Assembly: GCF_014700075.1 (NCBI RefSeq)
Contig: NZ_JACXBU010000007.1
Location: forward strand, 353,970-417,969
DNA length: 64,000 nucleotides
Direction of reading: 5' to 3'
Source of the DNA: Pseudomonas sp. JM0905a
Lineage (GTDB): Bacteria > Pseudomonadota > Gammaproteobacteria > Pseudomonadales > Pseudomonadaceae
The position numbers and the translations under genes are program-made. Positions 8,732 to 18,824 of the stretch are shown piece after piece (positions within the stretch are counted from its first letter, which is position 1; every line of letters begins with the position of its first letter). Under the pieces are notes generated by a model. That model was not told the origin of the DNA. It searched no databases and saw only the letters and a list, made by a program, of their open reading frames with translations.

Positions 8732-10398
8732 CATTGGCCCCATGAATCGCGCAGGGTCACAGTACGGTTGAACACCGGCTTGCCGGGCTGGGTGTCCTTC
8801 AGATCAGCGACGAAATAGCCTTCACGCTCGAACTGGAAGCGATCTTCCGGCTGAGCCTGGGCCAGCGACGGCTCGGCGCGGCAACCGGTCAGTACTTGCA
8901 GCGAATCCGGGTTGATGTTGTCGAGGAAGCTGCCGCCCTCTTCCGATTTTTCCGGGTTCGCCGAACGGAACAGGCGATCGTACAGGCGAACTTCGCATTC
9001 CACGCTGCCTTCGGCCGGTACCCAGTGGATCACGCCCTTGACCTTGCGGCCTTCCGGGTTCTTGCCCAAGGTGTCCGGGTCATAGCTGCAGCGCAGTTCG
9101 ACGACTTTGCCGTCGGCATCCTTGATGGCCTCGTCAGCGCGGATCACGTAGCTGCCGCGCAGGCGCACTTCCCCACCAGGGATCAGGCGCTTGAACCCGG
9201 CCGGCGGGACTTCCTCGAAGTCGGTGGCATCAATGTACAGCTCTCGGGAGAACGGCAGCACGCGAACACCCATGTCTTCTTTCGGGTGACGCGGCAGCTC
9301 CAGGTTTTCCACCTGGCCTTCCGGATAGTTGGTGATCACCACCTTGATCGGATGCAGCACGCACATGGCGCGGGGCGCGGTAGCGTCCAAGTGGTCACGA
9401 ATGCTGAATTCCAGCATGCCGATATCCACCACACCGCTGGCACGGTTCACGCCGATCATTTCGCAGAAGTTGCGGATGGACTCGGGGGTGTAGCCGCGGC
9501 GGCGATAGCCGGACAGGGTCGACATGCGCGGATCGTCCCAGCCACTCACATGACGCTCATCTACCAGCTGCTTGAGCTTGCGTTTGCTGGTGATCGTGTA
9601 GTTCAGATTCAGGCGCGAGAACTCATACTGGCGCGGCTGGGCCGGAACCGACAGGTTTTCCAGGAACCATTCGTAAAGCGGGCGGTGATCCTCGAACTCC
9701 AGGGTGCAGATGGAGTGAGTGATGCCCTCGATGGCGTCCGACTGACCATGGGTGAAGTCATAGCTCGGGTAGATGCACCACTTGTCGCCGGTCTGGTGGT
9801 GGTGGGCATGGCGGATGCGATAGAGGATCGGATCGCGCAGGTTCATGTTCGGCGAAGTCATGTCGATCTTCGCGCGCAGGGAACGGGCGCCATCCGGGAA
9901 TTCGCCGGCCTTCATGCGGGCGAACAGGTCCAGGTTTTCATCTACCGAGCGGTCACGGAACGGGCTGTTCCTGCCGGGCTCGGTCAGGCTGCCACGGTAC
10001 TCGCGCGCCTCTTCCGGCGACAGGTCGCAGACGAAGGCCTTGCCGGCCTTGATCAGCTCGATCGCCCAGTCATGCAGCTGATCGAAATAACCGGAGGCAT
10101 AGCGCACTTCGCCGGCCCACTGGAAACCCAGCCACTTCACGTCGCTCTCGATGGCGTCGATGTACTCCTGGTCTTCCTTGGCCGGGTTGGTGTCGTCGAA
10201 GCGCAGGTGGCAGTCACCGCCGAACTCCTTGGCCAGGCCGAAGTTCAGGCAGATCGACTTGGCATGGCCGATGTGCAGGTAACCATTGGGCTCCGGCGGG
10301 AAGCGGGTGACGATCTTGGTGTGCTTGCCGGCGTCCAGATCCGCCTGAACGATCTGGCGCAGGAAGTTGGAAGCGGCGGGAGTCTCTGGCTTGCTCAT
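8731..10398 (-). CDS. glnS: glutaminyl-tRNA synthetase
   Basis: Class I synthetase charging tRNA-Gln. The 555-aa protein has the [19 protein letters not shown] motif near residue 35-49 and the SKRK element (KMSKS equivalent) around 271, followed by the C-terminal beta-barrel anticodon-binding domains. The ATG at 10398 has AAGGA four bases upstream. First gene of a glnS-cysS operon transcribed away from ppiB. Presence of GlnRS means Gln-tRNA is made directly in this organism. Confidence 0.98.
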   Translation of the reverse strand: MSKPETPAASNFLRQIVQADLDAGKHTKIVTRFPPEPNGYLHIGHAKSICLNFGLAKEFGGDCHLRFDDTNPAKEDQEYIDAIESDVKWLGFQWAGEVRYASGYFDQLHDWAIELIKAGKAFVCDLSPEEAREYRGSLTEPGRNSPFRDRSVDENLDLFARMKAGEFPDGARSLRAKIDMTSPNMNLRDPILYRIRHAHHHQTGDKWCIYPSYDFTHGQSDAIEGITHSICTLEFEDHRPLYEWFLENLSVPAQPRQYEFSRLNLNYTITSKRKLKQLVDERHVSGWDDPRMSTLSGYRRRGYTPESIRNFCEMIGVNRASGVVDIGMLEFSIRDHLDATAPRAMCVLHPIKVVITNYPEGQVENLELPRHPKEDMGVRVLPFSRELYIDATDFEEVPPAGFKRLIPGGEVRLRGSYVIRADEAIKDADGKVVELRCSYDPDTLGKNPEGRKVKGVIHWVPAEGSVECEVRLYDRLFRSANPEKSEEGGSFLDNINPDSLQVLTGCRAEPSLAQAQPEDRFQFEREGYFVADLKDTQPGKPVFNRTVTLRDSWGQ

Positions 10399-10520
10399 GG
10401 GGTCCTTAGATCTAGCTGGTGCGCGGCTCAGGGTAGGCCGGCCAAATCAAAGCGCTTATCATAGCCGAAGCTGTCAATCCCCTGACAGGCCTTGGATTTC
10501 TCGATAGAGCGAATAGCCCA

Positions 10521-11015
10521 ATGATCAAGCTGCATACCAACCACGGCGTCATCACCCTGCAACTCTTCGAAGACAAAGCCCCGGAAACCGTGGCCAACTT
10601 CAAGGAGTACGTGAAGTCCGGCCACTACGACGGCACCGTCTTCCACCGCGTGATCGGCAACTTCATGATCCAGGGCGGCGGTTTCGAGCCGGGCATGAAG
10701 CAGAAGTCCACTCGCGCCCCGATCAAGAACGAGGCCAACAACGGCCTGTCCAACAAGGTCGGCACCATCGCCATGGCTCGCACCATGGAGCCGCACTCGG
10801 CCTCCGCTCAGTTCTTCATCAACGTGGCCGACAACACCTTCCTCAACCACAGCGCGCCGACCGTACAGGGCTGGGGCTACGCCGTATTCGGTGAAGTGGT
10901 AGAAGGCATGGACGTGGTGAACAAGATCAAGGCAGTCGCCACCACCATGAAGGCCGGCCACCAGGATGTCCCGGTCGATGACGTGATCATCGAGAAGGCC
11001 GAGATCGTCGAGTGA
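10521..11015 (+). CDS. ppiB: cytoplasmic cyclophilin-type peptidyl-prolyl isomerase
   Basis: Accelerates proline cis-trans isomerisation during protein folding. The 164-aa protein is a single cyclophilin domain with no signal peptide, carrying the active-site motifs [21 protein letters not shown] and [12 protein letters not shown]. Divergent from glnS; its stop codon overlaps the GTG start of lpxH, so the two are translationally coupled, an arrangement common in pseudomonads. Confidence 0.96.
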   Translation: MIKLHTNHGVITLQLFEDKAPETVANFKEYVKSGHYDGTVFHRVIGNFMIQGGGFEPGMKQKSTRAPIKNEANNGLSNKVGTIAMARTMEPHSASAQFFINVADNTFLNHSAPTVQGWGYAVFGEVVEGMDVVNKIKAVATTMKAGHQDVPVDDVIIEKAEIVE

Positions 11016-11734
11016 TATTGCTGATCTCCGATCTGCATCTCGAAGAAGAACGCCCGGATATCACCCGGGCGTTTCTTCATTTCCTGCAGACCCGCGCACC
11101 GCAAGCCGAAGCCCTCTACATACTTGGCGATTTCTTCGAAGCCTGGATTGGCGACGACGCCATGACACCCTTCCAGCACTCCATCGCCCAGGCCCTGCGG
11201 AAGCTGGCCGATGGCGGTACACGCATTTTCCTCATGCACGGCAACCGTGACTTCATGATCGGCAGCGCCTTCTGCCGCGAAGCCGGCTGCACCTTGCTGA
11301 AAGATCCAAGTCTTGTCCAGATGAACGGCGAACCCGTACTGCTGATGCACGGCGACAGCCTGTGCACCCACGACGAGGCCTACATGCGCCTGCGCAAGTG
11401 GCTTCGCAATCCGGCGAGCCTCTTCATCCTGCGCAACCTGCCACTGACCACCCGGCACAAACTGGCTCGCAAGCTACGCAAGGAAAGCCGGATGCAAACC
11501 CCGCAAAAGGCGGCAGAAATTACTGACGTCACCCCGGAGGAGATCCCTCGCATCCTTCGCCAGCATGGTGTCCGGACGCTAATCCACGGCCACACCCACC
11601 GCCCCGCAACGCACGAACTGGACCTTGACGGCCAACCCGCCCGTCGTATCGTTCTCGGCGATTGGGATCGACGCGGCTGGGCCCTTCAGGTAGATGAGAA
11701 CGGCTTTCTGCAACACCCGTTCGACTTCGTCTGA
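11012..11734 (+). CDS. lpxH: UDP-2,3-diacylglucosamine hydrolase
   Basis: Peripheral inner-membrane enzyme of lipid A synthesis that cleaves UDP-2,3-diacylglucosamine to lipid X and UMP. The 240-aa protein is a calcineurin-like metallophosphoesterase with ISDLHLEE (Asp7, His9), [18 protein letters not shown] and GHTHRP metal-ligand motifs. The start is GTG within GTGA, overlapping the ppiB stop. No alternative downstream start preserves the first metal ligands. Confidence 0.96.
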   Translation: MILLISDLHLEEERPDITRAFLHFLQTRAPQAEALYILGDFFEAWIGDDAMTPFQHSIAQALRKLADGGTRIFLMHGNRDFMIGSAFCREAGCTLLKDPSLVQMNGEPVLLMHGDSLCTHDEAYMRLRKWLRNPASLFILRNLPLTTRHKLARKLRKESRMQTPQKAAEITDVTPEEIPRILRQHGVRTLIHGHTHRPATHELDLDGQPARRIVLGDWDRRGWALQVDENGFLQHPFDFV

Positions 11735-11837
11735 AACTTCCTACGAGCCGCTCTCCCCAGGCCGGCAGTCCTCCCCTTGACGAGGTGGCAGCCGGCTATC
11801 AGCATCGCCGCTCCCGATTCATTGTCACGGAGCGACC

Positions 11838-13178
11838 ATGCCATTCACCAAGGCACAACTCATCAAATACCTGGGCGGCCCCGCCCTTCTCGCCGTCATT
11901 GGCTTTGCCCTGTTCAACGGCATCTTCTTCTACAACGAAGCAGGTTTCGCCACTCACGTGCGGACCATATTCGGTGAAGAAAAGGTGGTGGAAGATGTTG
12001 GCTACGCCACCAAATGGTTCGGCCGCGCGACCCCCTGGAAGAAAGCACTCAGCGTGCAGTCGGTGCTGACCGAAGCACTGGAAAAGAGCAGGAACAGCGA
12101 CAGCGACAACGATTCACTCGGCGCCACCATCGAAGCCTTCCCGATCGTGTTCCTCGGCAACGTCGATGCCAAGGTGGAGTCTTCCGCACGCTTCCGCCTG
12201 CCCGGCGGCGACCAGTTCCTCAGGATCGCCCAGGAATATCGCAACCCCGAGAACTTCATCGGAACGGCACTGGTTCCGGCCATCAAGGAAACCTTGCAAG
12301 CCACCGCTTCACTGATGAGTGCCGACGATTTCTACGCTGGCGCACGCAGCGAATTCGCCGCCGAGTTCGAGAACCAGCTCAACGACGGTCTCTACCTGAT
12401 CAAGCGCAAGGAAGTCCGCGGCCCGCGCGGTGCCCTCCCCCACCAGACCGCCATTCTCCAGGCCGGTACCGAGCAAGGCAGCTTCGGCGACAACAGTGCC
12501 AGCCAGTTCGTCACCGAGAAGGTGGTAGACGCCAAGGGCATTGCCGTCCGCAAGCAACAGCAATTTCGCAAGTACGGCGTCGAGGTGGTCGAGGCGCGCA
12601 TCACCAACGTCGACCCCAATCCGCAATATAAACAACGCATGGTCAAGGTCCAGCAAGCCTTGGCCGAGCTGGCGGTTGCCAGGCAGAACCGCCTGAAGGA
12701 AGAAGAAGAGAAACTGCTGGTGACCGCTCGCGGCGAAAAGGAAGTGGAAGCTCGTCGCCAGGAGACCCTGCGCGATCAGATCGAACGCACCACCCAAGCG
12801 GAAACCGAGAAGCAGCTGGCGATCATCAACGCCGAACGCGAAAAGGGCCGCGCCGAGATCGAGAAGCAAACTGCCGAGTTGCTGCGTGACAAGGCCTCGA
12901 TCACCGCAGACGCCACCAAGATCACCGCAGACGCAGACGCCTACGCCCGCGAAGCGGTAATCAAGGCCGACGGCGCACTGCAACCCAAGCTCGACGCCCT
13001 GATCGCCATCAACAAGGTATGGGCTGAAGCGGCAGCCAAGGCGCCGGTCCCCAGCGTGATGATGGCCGGCGGGCAGAGCAGCGCCAGCGGCCGCCAGGAC
13101 GAAATCGGCCAACTGATGGGCGTCCTCGCCACCAAGGCAGCGAGAGACCTGGCCCTGGATATGAAAGTGAAGGAATAA
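11838..13178 (+). CDS. SPFH/band-7 family membrane protein, single N-terminal anchor
   Basis: 446-aa protein of unknown specific role. A hydrophobic segment at about 14-32 anchors it in the inner membrane. A band-7 (SPFH) domain follows to about residue 265, then a long charged helical region (about 265-385) rich in Glu, Lys, Arg and Ala that should form a coiled coil. SPFH proteins (prohibitin, flotillin, HflK/HflC relatives) oligomerise into rings or membrane microdomains and often control membrane proteases. It stands alone between lpxH and a terminator shared with miaE. It is not HflK/HflC by context, and a flotillin proper would lack the serine- and glycine-rich tail seen here. Confidence 0.8.
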   Translation: MPFTKAQLIKYLGGPALLAVIGFALFNGIFFYNEAGFATHVRTIFGEEKVVEDVGYATKWFGRATPWKKALSVQSVLTEALEKSRNSDSDNDSLGATIEAFPIVFLGNVDAKVESSARFRLPGGDQFLRIAQEYRNPENFIGTALVPAIKETLQATASLMSADDFYAGARSEFAAEFENQLNDGLYLIKRKEVRGPRGALPHQTAILQAGTEQGSFGDNSASQFVTEKVVDAKGIAVRKQQQFRKYGVEVVEARITNVDPNPQYKQRMVKVQQALAELAVARQNRLKEEEEKLLVTARGEKEVEARRQETLRDQIERTTQAETEKQLAIINAEREKGRAEIEKQTAELLRDKASITADATKITADADAYAREAVIKADGALQPKLDALIAINKVWAEAAAKAPVPSVMMAGGQSSASGRQDEIGQLMGVLATKAARDLALDMKVKE

Positions 13179-13188
13179 GCCACAATCG

Positions 13189-13216
13189 AAAAAGCGCCCC
13201 GAGGGGCGCTTTTTTC
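13189..13216. terminator. bidirectional terminator between SPFH gene and miaE
   Basis: AAAAAGCGCCCC / GGGGCGCTTTTTT with a three-base GAG loop, oriented to end both converging genes. Confidence 0.9.
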
Positions 13217-13223
13217 ATCCTGG

Positions 13224-13826
13224 TCAGGCCGGCACGCCGCTGTGGAAACGGAATTCCTCGTCCGGAGACTCGATCAGCCCCCGCTCGGCCGCCCTCACCT
13301 TCTCGACGGTGTGATCCACGTCCCGCGCTTCTCCGAACTGATACGCAAGCTTCAGGTAACCCTGGTAATGGCGGGACTCACTCTTCAGCAGACCGCCATA
13401 GAACTTGCCCAGTTCTTCGTCCAGATGCGGCACCAGGGCCTCGAAACGCTCGCAGGAGCGCGCTTCGATGAAGGCCCCCACCACCAGCGTGTCCACGAGC
13501 TTCTGCGGCTCGTGGTTGCGCACCAACTTGCGCAGGCCGGATGCATAGCGGGAGGCTGAAACGGGCTTCAGGTCGATCTTGCGACGCTTCATGATGCGCA
13601 GCACCTGCTCGTGGTGCACGAGCTCTTCGCGGGCTAGGCGCGACATGAAATTGATCAGGTCCAGGTGCGTGGCGTACTTGGCCATCAGCGCCATCGCCGT
13701 GGAGGCTGCCTTGAACTCGTTGTTCTTGTGGTCGATCAGCAGGGTTTCCTGATCGGCCAGCGCGGCCGCCACCCAGGCATCGGGGGTACGGCAACCAAGA
13801 AAGTCATGAATTTCAGGCAGGGTCAC
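13224..13826 (-). CDS. miaE: tRNA-(ms2io6A)-hydroxylase, MiaE
   Basis: Non-haem diiron monooxygenase that hydroxylates ms2i6A37 in tRNAs reading UNN codons, using O2. The 200-aa protein has the ferritin-like four-helix fold with diiron motifs EELVHHEQV, EARSCERF and ESRHYQGY. The start is GTG at 13826 with a GAGAG purine stretch upstream. It diverges from an Anr-controlled universal stress gene, an apt pairing of an oxygen-dependent modification with an anaerobic gene, though no shared regulation is shown. The length is the short Pseudomonas form, compared with about 270 aa in Salmonella. Confidence 0.9.
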   Translation of the reverse strand: MTLPEIHDFLGCRTPDAWVAAALADQETLLIDHKNNEFKAASTAMALMAKYATHLDLINFMSRLAREELVHHEQVLRIMKRRKIDLKPVSASRYASGLRKLVRNHEPQKLVDTLVVGAFIEARSCERFEALVPHLDEELGKFYGGLLKSESRHYQGYLKLAYQFGEARDVDHTVEKVRAAERGLIESPDEEFRFHSGVPA

Positions 13827-13919
13827 AAGCGGCTCTCGTCATGCTGGGCGCCACGCTGGCCGGGCCCCCGAAGGCGGAGCATTATACGAATGCAGGACGC
13901 GACGACCAGCCCGAGCCGC

Positions 13920-13961
13920 TTGATATATGTCAAGAACACCAAAGCTGAATCGGGACTACAT
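13920..13961 (+). promoter_or_regulatory. Anr (FNR-type) box and promoter of the universal stress gene
   Basis: TTGATATATGTCAA at 13920-13933 matches the Anr/FNR consensus TTGAT-N4-ATCAA with one mismatch. A CTACAT -10 element lies at 13956-13961. A start site near 13968 places the box centre at -41.5, the class II activator position. Confidence 0.75.
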
Positions 13962-13999
13962 TTGTTTTGGCTATAAGCCATCGACAGGGAGAGAGGACC

Positions 14000-14863
14000 A
14001 TGCAAGCCATTCGCAGCATTCTGGTGGTATTGGAGCCGGACCGGCCGGAAGGCCTTGCCCTCAAAAGGGCAAAACTGATCGCCGGGGTGACCCAGTCGCA
14101 TCTGCACCTCCTGATCTGCGACCGCAAGGGCGACCATGCCGACTACCTCAGTGACCTGGCCGATTCGCTCAAGGCCGAAGGCTACAGCGTCACCACCCAG
14201 CAGGGCTGGCTGGACAATCTGCACCAGACCATCATCGCCGCCCAGCAAGCCGAGGGCTGCGGCCTGGTGATCAAGCAGCACGTGCCGGACAACCCGCTCA
14301 AAAAGGCCATCCTCACCCCTGACGACTGGAAGCTCCTGCGTTACTGCCCGGGGCCGGTCCTGATGGTCAAGACCGACAAGCCGTGGAGCGGCGGCAACAT
14401 CCTCGCCGCAGTGGACGTGGGCAATAGCGACGGTGAGCACCGCACCCTGCACGCCACCATCGTCAGCCACGGTTACGAAATCGCCAGCCTCGCCCACGGC
14501 ACCCTGCACGTCATCAGCGCCCACCCGTCGCCCATGCTTTCGGCGGCAGACCCGACCTTCCAGCTCAAGGAAACCATCGAAGCCCGCTATCGCGACGAAT
14601 GCCGTGCCTTCCAGGCCGAATACGACGTAAGCGACGAACGGTTGCATATCGAAGAAGGTCCAGCCGACGTGCTGATTCCCTTTGTCGCCCACAAGCTGGA
14701 GGCAGCGGTCACCGTGATCGGCACCGTGGCGCGCTCCGGCCTGTCTGGCGCGCTGATCGGCAATACCGCTGAAGTGGTGCTGGACACCCTGGAAAGCGAT
14801 GTACTGGTGCTCAAGCCCGAGGCGATCATCGCCCACCTCGAAGAACTGGTCGCCCAGCGCTGA
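14000..14863 (+). CDS. tandem UspA-domain universal stress protein
   Basis: 287-aa cytoplasmic protein with two consecutive Usp domains (about 1-145 and 150-287). The second ends with the nucleotide-binding style GTVARSGLSGALIGNTAE motif. In Pseudomonas, tandem-Usp proteins are induced by oxygen limitation through Anr and support anaerobic energy-stress survival. The start ATG at 14000 follows GAGAGGA; an earlier in-frame ATG would lie almost on the predicted transcription start. The Anr box upstream supports induction at low oxygen. It ends at a strong terminator shared with the converging DUF1289 gene. Confidence 0.9.
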   Translation: MQAIRSILVVLEPDRPEGLALKRAKLIAGVTQSHLHLLICDRKGDHADYLSDLADSLKAEGYSVTTQQGWLDNLHQTIIAAQQAEGCGLVIKQHVPDNPLKKAILTPDDWKLLRYCPGPVLMVKTDKPWSGGNILAAVDVGNSDGEHRTLHATIVSHGYEIASLAHGTLHVISAHPSPMLSAADPTFQLKETIEARYRDECRAFQAEYDVSDERLHIEEGPADVLIPFVAHKLEAAVTVIGTVARSGLSGALIGNTAEVVLDTLESDVLVLKPEAIIAHLEELVAQR

Positions 14864-14874
14864 TCGCAATGAAG

Positions 14875-14898
14875 AAAGCCGCCTGATGGCGGCTTTTT
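14875..14898. terminator. terminator between usp and DUF1289 gene
   Basis: AAAGCCGCC / GGCGGCTTT with a TGAT loop, plus a T run on the + side and an A-rich stretch for the minus side. Confidence 0.85.
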
Positions 14899-14905
14899 CA
14901 TGCGA

Positions 14906-15382
14906 TCAAACCCGACTCTCGACGCCGTCACGGAGGAAGCGCGGCGCAATGTAGCGCTCGTAGTGGGCTTCGGACAGCAGGAAGAATTCCCGATCAATGG
15001 CTTCCCGCAGATCCGGCAGTGCCCAGTCGCGGAATTCAGGGAGCAGCGAGATGCCATAGGCGTCAAGGCGATTGATCATGCGCGAACCCCGCGCGATCAA
15101 CTGGTAAGCCCAGCAGTAGTGGGACTGTTCGGGCACAAAGCGCACCTGCCGATGCTCGAGCTGCTGGCGCAGGCGCTGCGGGTCGAACACTTCCAGCTTG
15201 GCCGCCATCACCTGCACCAGAAGGATTTCCAGGCGCCGCCACACCGCACGCTTCTCCTCCTCGTTGTAGAGGTTCCAGTTCACCACTTCATGGTGAAAGC
15301 GCTTGCAGCCGCGGCACACATGATCCCCATAAACAGTGGAACAGAGGCCGACGCAAGGCGTCTTGATGCGCTGGTTGGACAT
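14906..15382 (-). CDS. DUF1289-domain protein of unknown function
   Basis: 158-aa protein. The N-terminal 60 residues carry the DUF1289 signature of four cysteines in TPCVGLC...VCRGCKR, which probably binds metal, followed by HHEVVNWN. The remaining ~100 residues are a helical extension specific to this longer pseudomonad form. No function is established that I can name. It lies between usp and acnB, in the place it holds in P. aeruginosa, and is divergent from acnB. Confidence 0.75.
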   Translation of the reverse strand: MSNQRIKTPCVGLCSTVYGDHVCRGCKRFHHEVVNWNLYNEEEKRAVWRRLEILLVQVMAAKLEVFDPQRLRQQLEHRQVRFVPEQSHYCWAYQLIARGSRMINRLDAYGISLLPEFRDWALPDLREAIDREFFLLSEAHYERYIAPRFLRDGVESRV

Positions 15383-15471
15383 GGCGGAAGCGGATTCGAC
15401 AGGTGAAACGGGCCGGCCATCTTAGCCCTTTGTCTAGTCAGGGTCACCCTCGGGGAAATAGGGATTTCGTC

Positions 15472-15500
15472 TTAACTTTGTCGAGCCTTTCCTTTAGAAT
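15472..15500 (+). promoter_or_regulatory. sigma-70-type promoter of acnB
   Basis: TTAACT (15472-15477), 17-bp spacer, TAGAAT (15495-15500). The predicted start near 15507 gives a leader of about 277 nt before the acnB GTG. Confidence 0.5.
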
Positions 15501-15532
15501 CGGCGCGCCATTTAAGGCGCCGATATCCGTTG

Positions 15533-15664
15533 GAAGCTGTTTTCAAAGCGTCACGAGCACAGTTCATCCGGCAGGAAATAATGGCGCCGGTCATCCCGCC
15601 CGGGATGCCCGCCGCCAGCCCTCATCAGGCCTTCCTTCCGGCGTAAAACTTTGAAAACAGCTTC
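15533..15664 (+). promoter_or_regulatory. structured acnB 5' leader bounded by a 16-bp inverted repeat
   Basis: GAAGCTGTTTTCAAAG (15533-15548) is exactly complementary to CTTTGAAAACAGCTTC (15649-15664), 100 bp apart. Inside, CCGGCAGGAA pairs with TTCCTTCCGG with one mismatch, and CATCCCG pairs with CGGGATG, giving a nested rod. A further GCCCTGG / CCAGGGC hairpin at 15745-15764 sits just before the Shine-Dalgarno of acnB. This occupies most of the 401-bp gap between the DUF1289 gene and acnB and looks like a regulatory RNA leader; the ligand or effector is unknown. Confidence 0.6.
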
Positions 15665-15783
15665 TCGATGGAGGCCGCCGAAACCTTGGCCAGACAGCCC
15701 AAAAAGCTGTGCGGCGCATGCGTTCGGCGGATTCCTGGATGAGCGCCCTGGACGATTCCAGGGCCACTGATGAGGGTAAAACT

Positions 15784-18393
15784 GTGCTTGAAGCCTATCG
15801 CAAACACGTAGAAGAGCGTGCCGCCCAAGGGGTCGTACCCCAGCCGCTGAACGCCGAACAAACTGCAGGCCTGGTTGAGCTGCTGAAGAATCCCCCGGCC
15901 GGCGAAGAGGCTTTCCTCCTCGACCTGATCACCAATCGTGTTCCGCCGGGTGTCGATGAAGCTGCCTACGTCAAAGCAGGTTTCCTCTCCGCTATCGCCA
16001 AGGGCGAAGCCACTTCCCCGCTGATCGACAAGGCTCGTGCCACCGAACTGCTGGGCACCATGCAGGGCGGCTACAACATCGCCACCCTGGTCGAGCTGCT
16101 GGACGATGCCGAACTGGCCACCGTCGCTGCCGAGCAACTGAAGCACACCCTGCTGATGTTCGACGCCTTCCACGACGTCGCCGATCGCGCCAAGAAGGGC
16201 AACGCTGCCGCCCAAGCCGTGCTGAAGTCCTGGGCCGAAGGCGAGTGGTTCGTCAACAAGCCGGCCGTCGCCGAAAAAATCACCCTGACCGTGTTCAAGG
16301 TGCCTGGCGAAACCAACACCGACGACCTGTCCCCCGCTCCGGACGCCTGGTCTCGCCCTGACATTCCGCTGCACGCCCTGGCCATGCTGAAAATGGCCCG
16401 CGACGGCATCGAGCCGATCCAGCCGGGTTCCGTTGGCCCGCTGACCCAGATCGAAGCCGTGAAGGCCAAGGGCTTCCCGGTTGCCTACGTCGGCGACGTG
16501 GTCGGTACCGGTTCCTCCCGTAAATCCGCCACCAACTCCGTGCTGTGGTTCTTCGGCGACGACATCCCGTTCGTACCGAACAAGCGCGGCGGCGGCTTCT
16601 GCTTCGGCACCAAGATCGCCCCGATCTTCTACAACACCATGGAAGACGCCGGCGCCCTGCCGATCGAATTCGACTGCACCAACCTGGCCATGGGCGACGT
16701 CATCGACGTATACCCCTATGAAGGCAAGGTCGTTCGCCACGACAGCGGCGAAGTAGTCACCACCTTCGAACTGAAGACCCCGGTCCTGCTGGACGAAGTC
16801 CGCGCTGGCGGCCGTATCCCGCTGATCATCGGTCGCGGTCTGACCGAGAAGGCCCGTGCCGAGCTGGGTCTGGGCGCTTCCGACCTGTTCAAGAAGCCGG
16901 AATCCCCGGCCGACAGCGGCAAAGGCTTCACCCTGGCCCAGAAGATGGTTGGCCGTGCCTGCGGTCTGGCCGAAGGCCAAGGCGTCCGTCCGGGCACCTA
17001 CTGCGAGCCGAAGATGACCACCGTCGGTTCCCAGGACACCACAGGCCCGATGACCCGCGACGAGCTGAAAGACCTCGCCTGCCTCGGCTTCTCCGCCGAC
17101 CTGGTGATGCAGTCCTTCTGCCACACCGCTGCCTATCCGAAGCCCATCGACGTCAACACCCACCACACCCTGCCGGACTTCATCAAGACCCGCGGCGGCG
17201 TGTCCCTGCGTCCTGGCGACGGCATCATCCACAGCTGGCTGAACCGCATGCTGCTGCCTGACACCGTCGGCACCGGTGGCGACTCCCACACCCGCTTCCC
17301 GATCGGCATCTCCTTCCCGGCCGGTTCCGGCCTGGTCGCCTTCGCTGCCGCCACCGGTGTAATGCCGCTGGACATGCCGGAATCCGTTCTGGTGCGCTTC
17401 AAGGGCAAGATGCAGCCCGGTATCACCCTGCGTGACCTGGTGCATGCGATCCCCTACTACGCCATCCAGGCCGGCCTGCTGACCGTCGAGAAGAAAGGCA
17501 AGAAGAACATCTTCTCCGGCCGCATCCTCGAGATCGAAGGCCTGAACGACCTGACTGTCGAGCAAGCCTTCGAGCTGTCCGACGCCTCGGCCGAGCGTTC
17601 CGCTGCTGGTTGCACCATCAAGCTGCCGGAAGACGCCATCGCCGAATACCTGAAGTCCAACATCACCCTGCTGCGCTGGATGATCGGTGAAGGCTACGGC
17701 GACGCCCGTACCCTGGAGCGCCGCGCGAAAGCAATGGAAGCCTGGCTGGCCAACCCGCAACTGCTGGAAGCCGACAAGGACGCCGAGTACGCCGCCGTCA
17801 TCGAAATCGATCTGGCCGACGTGAAAGAGCCTGTACTCTGCGCGCCGAACGACCCGGACGATGCCCGCCTGCTGTCCACCGTGGCCGGCGACAAGATCGA
17901 CGAAGTGTTCATCGGTTCCTGCATGACCAACATCGGTCACTTCCGCGCTGCCGGTAAGCTGCTGGACAAGGTCAAGGGCGGTATCCCGACCCGTCTGTGG
18001 CTGGCTCCGCCGACCAAGATGGACCAGCACCAGCTGACCGAGGAAGGCTACTACGGCATCTACGGCAAGGCCGGCGCCCGCATGGAAATGCCCGGTTGCT
18101 CCCTGTGCATGGGCAACCAGGCCCGCGTGCAGACCGGTGCCACCGTGGTCTCCACCTCCACCCGTAACTTCCCGAACCGCCTGGGCGACGCCACCAACGT
18201 CTACCTGGCCTCCGCCGAACTGGCGGCCGTTGCCTCCATCCTGGGCAAACTGCCGACCGTCGAGGAGTACATGGAATACGCGAAGAACATCGACAGCATG
18301 GCTGCCGATATCTATCGCTACCTGTCCTTCGACCAGATCGCCGAGTACAAGGAAGCCGCTGCAAACGCCAAGATCCCGGTGGTCCAGGCCTAA
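15784..18393 (+). CDS. acnB: aconitate hydratase B
   Basis: TCA-cycle enzyme isomerising citrate and isocitrate through cis-aconitate; also able to hydrate 2-methyl-cis-aconitate. The 869-aa protein starts at GTG (15784) with GAGG seven bases upstream. An in-frame ATG further up lies inside the structured leader and is unlikely. AcnB order is HEAT-like domain, swivel domain 4, then domains 1-3. The 4Fe-4S ligands are Cys713 (GSCMTN), Cys772 and Cys775 (GCSLCMG), equivalent to E. coli C710/C769/C772. Bacterial AcnB can bind mRNA when iron is lost, which makes its own long leader noteworthy. A strong terminator follows. Confidence 0.98.
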   Translation: MLEAYRKHVEERAAQGVVPQPLNAEQTAGLVELLKNPPAGEEAFLLDLITNRVPPGVDEAAYVKAGFLSAIAKGEATSPLIDKARATELLGTMQGGYNIATLVELLDDAELATVAAEQLKHTLLMFDAFHDVADRAKKGNAAAQAVLKSWAEGEWFVNKPAVAEKITLTVFKVPGETNTDDLSPAPDAWSRPDIPLHALAMLKMARDGIEPIQPGSVGPLTQIEAVKAKGFPVAYVGDVVGTGSSRKSATNSVLWFFGDDIPFVPNKRGGGFCFGTKIAPIFYNTMEDAGALPIEFDCTNLAMGDVIDVYPYEGKVVRHDSGEVVTTFELKTPVLLDEVRAGGRIPLIIGRGLTEKARAELGLGASDLFKKPESPADSGKGFTLAQKMVGRACGLAEGQGVRPGTYCEPKMTTVGSQDTTGPMTRDELKDLACLGFSADLVMQSFCHTAAYPKPIDVNTHHTLPDFIKTRGGVSLRPGDGIIHSWLNRMLLPDTVGTGGDSHTRFPIGISFPAGSGLVAFAAATGVMPLDMPESVLVRFKGKMQPGITLRDLVHAIPYYAIQAGLLTVEKKGKKNIFSGRILEIEGLNDLTVEQAFELSDASAERSAAGCTIKLPEDAIAEYLKSNITLLRWMIGEGYGDARTLERRAKAMEAWLANPQLLEADKDAEYAAVIEIDLADVKEPVLCAPNDPDDARLLSTVAGDKIDEVFIGSCMTNIGHFRAAGKLLDKVKGGIPTRLWLAPPTKMDQHQLTEEGYYGIYGKAGARMEMPGCSLCMGNQARVQTGATVVSTSTRNFPNRLGDATNVYLASAELAAVASILGKLPTVEEYMEYAKNIDSMAADIYRYLSFDQIAEYKEAAANAKIPVVQA

Positions 18394-18418
18394 GGCCCCA
18401 TCGGTAGCTCGGTAATGA

Positions 18419-18449
18419 GAAAGCCCCGCCTCGTGCGGGGCTTTTTCTT
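18419..18449 (+). terminator. acnB terminator
   Basis: AAGCCCCGC / GCGGGGCTT stem with a CTCGT loop and a T-rich tail. Confidence 0.9.
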
Positions 18450-18560
18450 TTCTGCAAGCTGCATCACAGGCCTTTCCGCATTCCCATCGAACCGACTTGC
18501 AGCCCCCCCTTCAGCAGCTATGTTGCAGATATGAACTCCACAACAGGGGGGGAGGCCTCC

Positions 18561-18770
18561 ATGAAAACCTGGTTCCTGATCCTCATTTGCACCCTTGGCC
18601 TGGCAGGCTGCTCCAGCGAGTACCTGATCGCCACGACCGACGGCCAGCTCATCGCCACCGACGAGAAACCCGAACTGGATAGAGACACCGGCATGCTCGA
18701 ATTCGAGGACCATGAAGGCCGGACCCAGCAAATTCCGCAAAACCAGGTGAAGCAGATCATCGAACGTTGA
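18561..18770 (+). CDS. YgdI/YgdR-family small lipoprotein
   Basis: 69-aa predicted lipoprotein. It has a type II signal peptide, MKTWFLILICTLGLAGC, with lipobox LAGC, so Cys17 should be lipidated, leaving a ~52-residue SH3-like periplasmic domain typical of the YgdI/YgdR (DUF903) family. Residues after the Cys are Ser-Ser, favouring outer-membrane sorting by the usual +2 rule. The start was chosen at 18561 because GGGGGAGG lies just upstream; an ATG ten codons earlier would spoil the signal peptide. Function is unknown. It is monocistronic, with its own terminator. Confidence 0.85.
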   Translation: MKTWFLILICTLGLAGCSSEYLIATTDGQLIATDEKPELDRDTGMLEFEDHEGRTQQIPQNQVKQIIER

Positions 18771-18793
18771 GGTAGCTCCGACCTCCGAATCCT

Positions 18794-18817
18794 GCCCCGC
18801 CATAGCGGGGCTTTTTT
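18794..18817 (+). terminator. terminator of the lipoprotein gene
   Basis: GCCCCGC / GCGGGGC stem with a CATA loop and six T residues. The nasST sigma-54 promoter begins eight bases later. Confidence 0.9.
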
Positions 18818-18824
18818 GCGTCAC

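Noticed and set aside
15745..15764. GCCCTGG/CCAGGGC hairpin as a terminator of a small RNA
   Set aside because: No T-tract follows and it sits 9 bp before the acnB ribosome site, so it was kept as part of the acnB leader.
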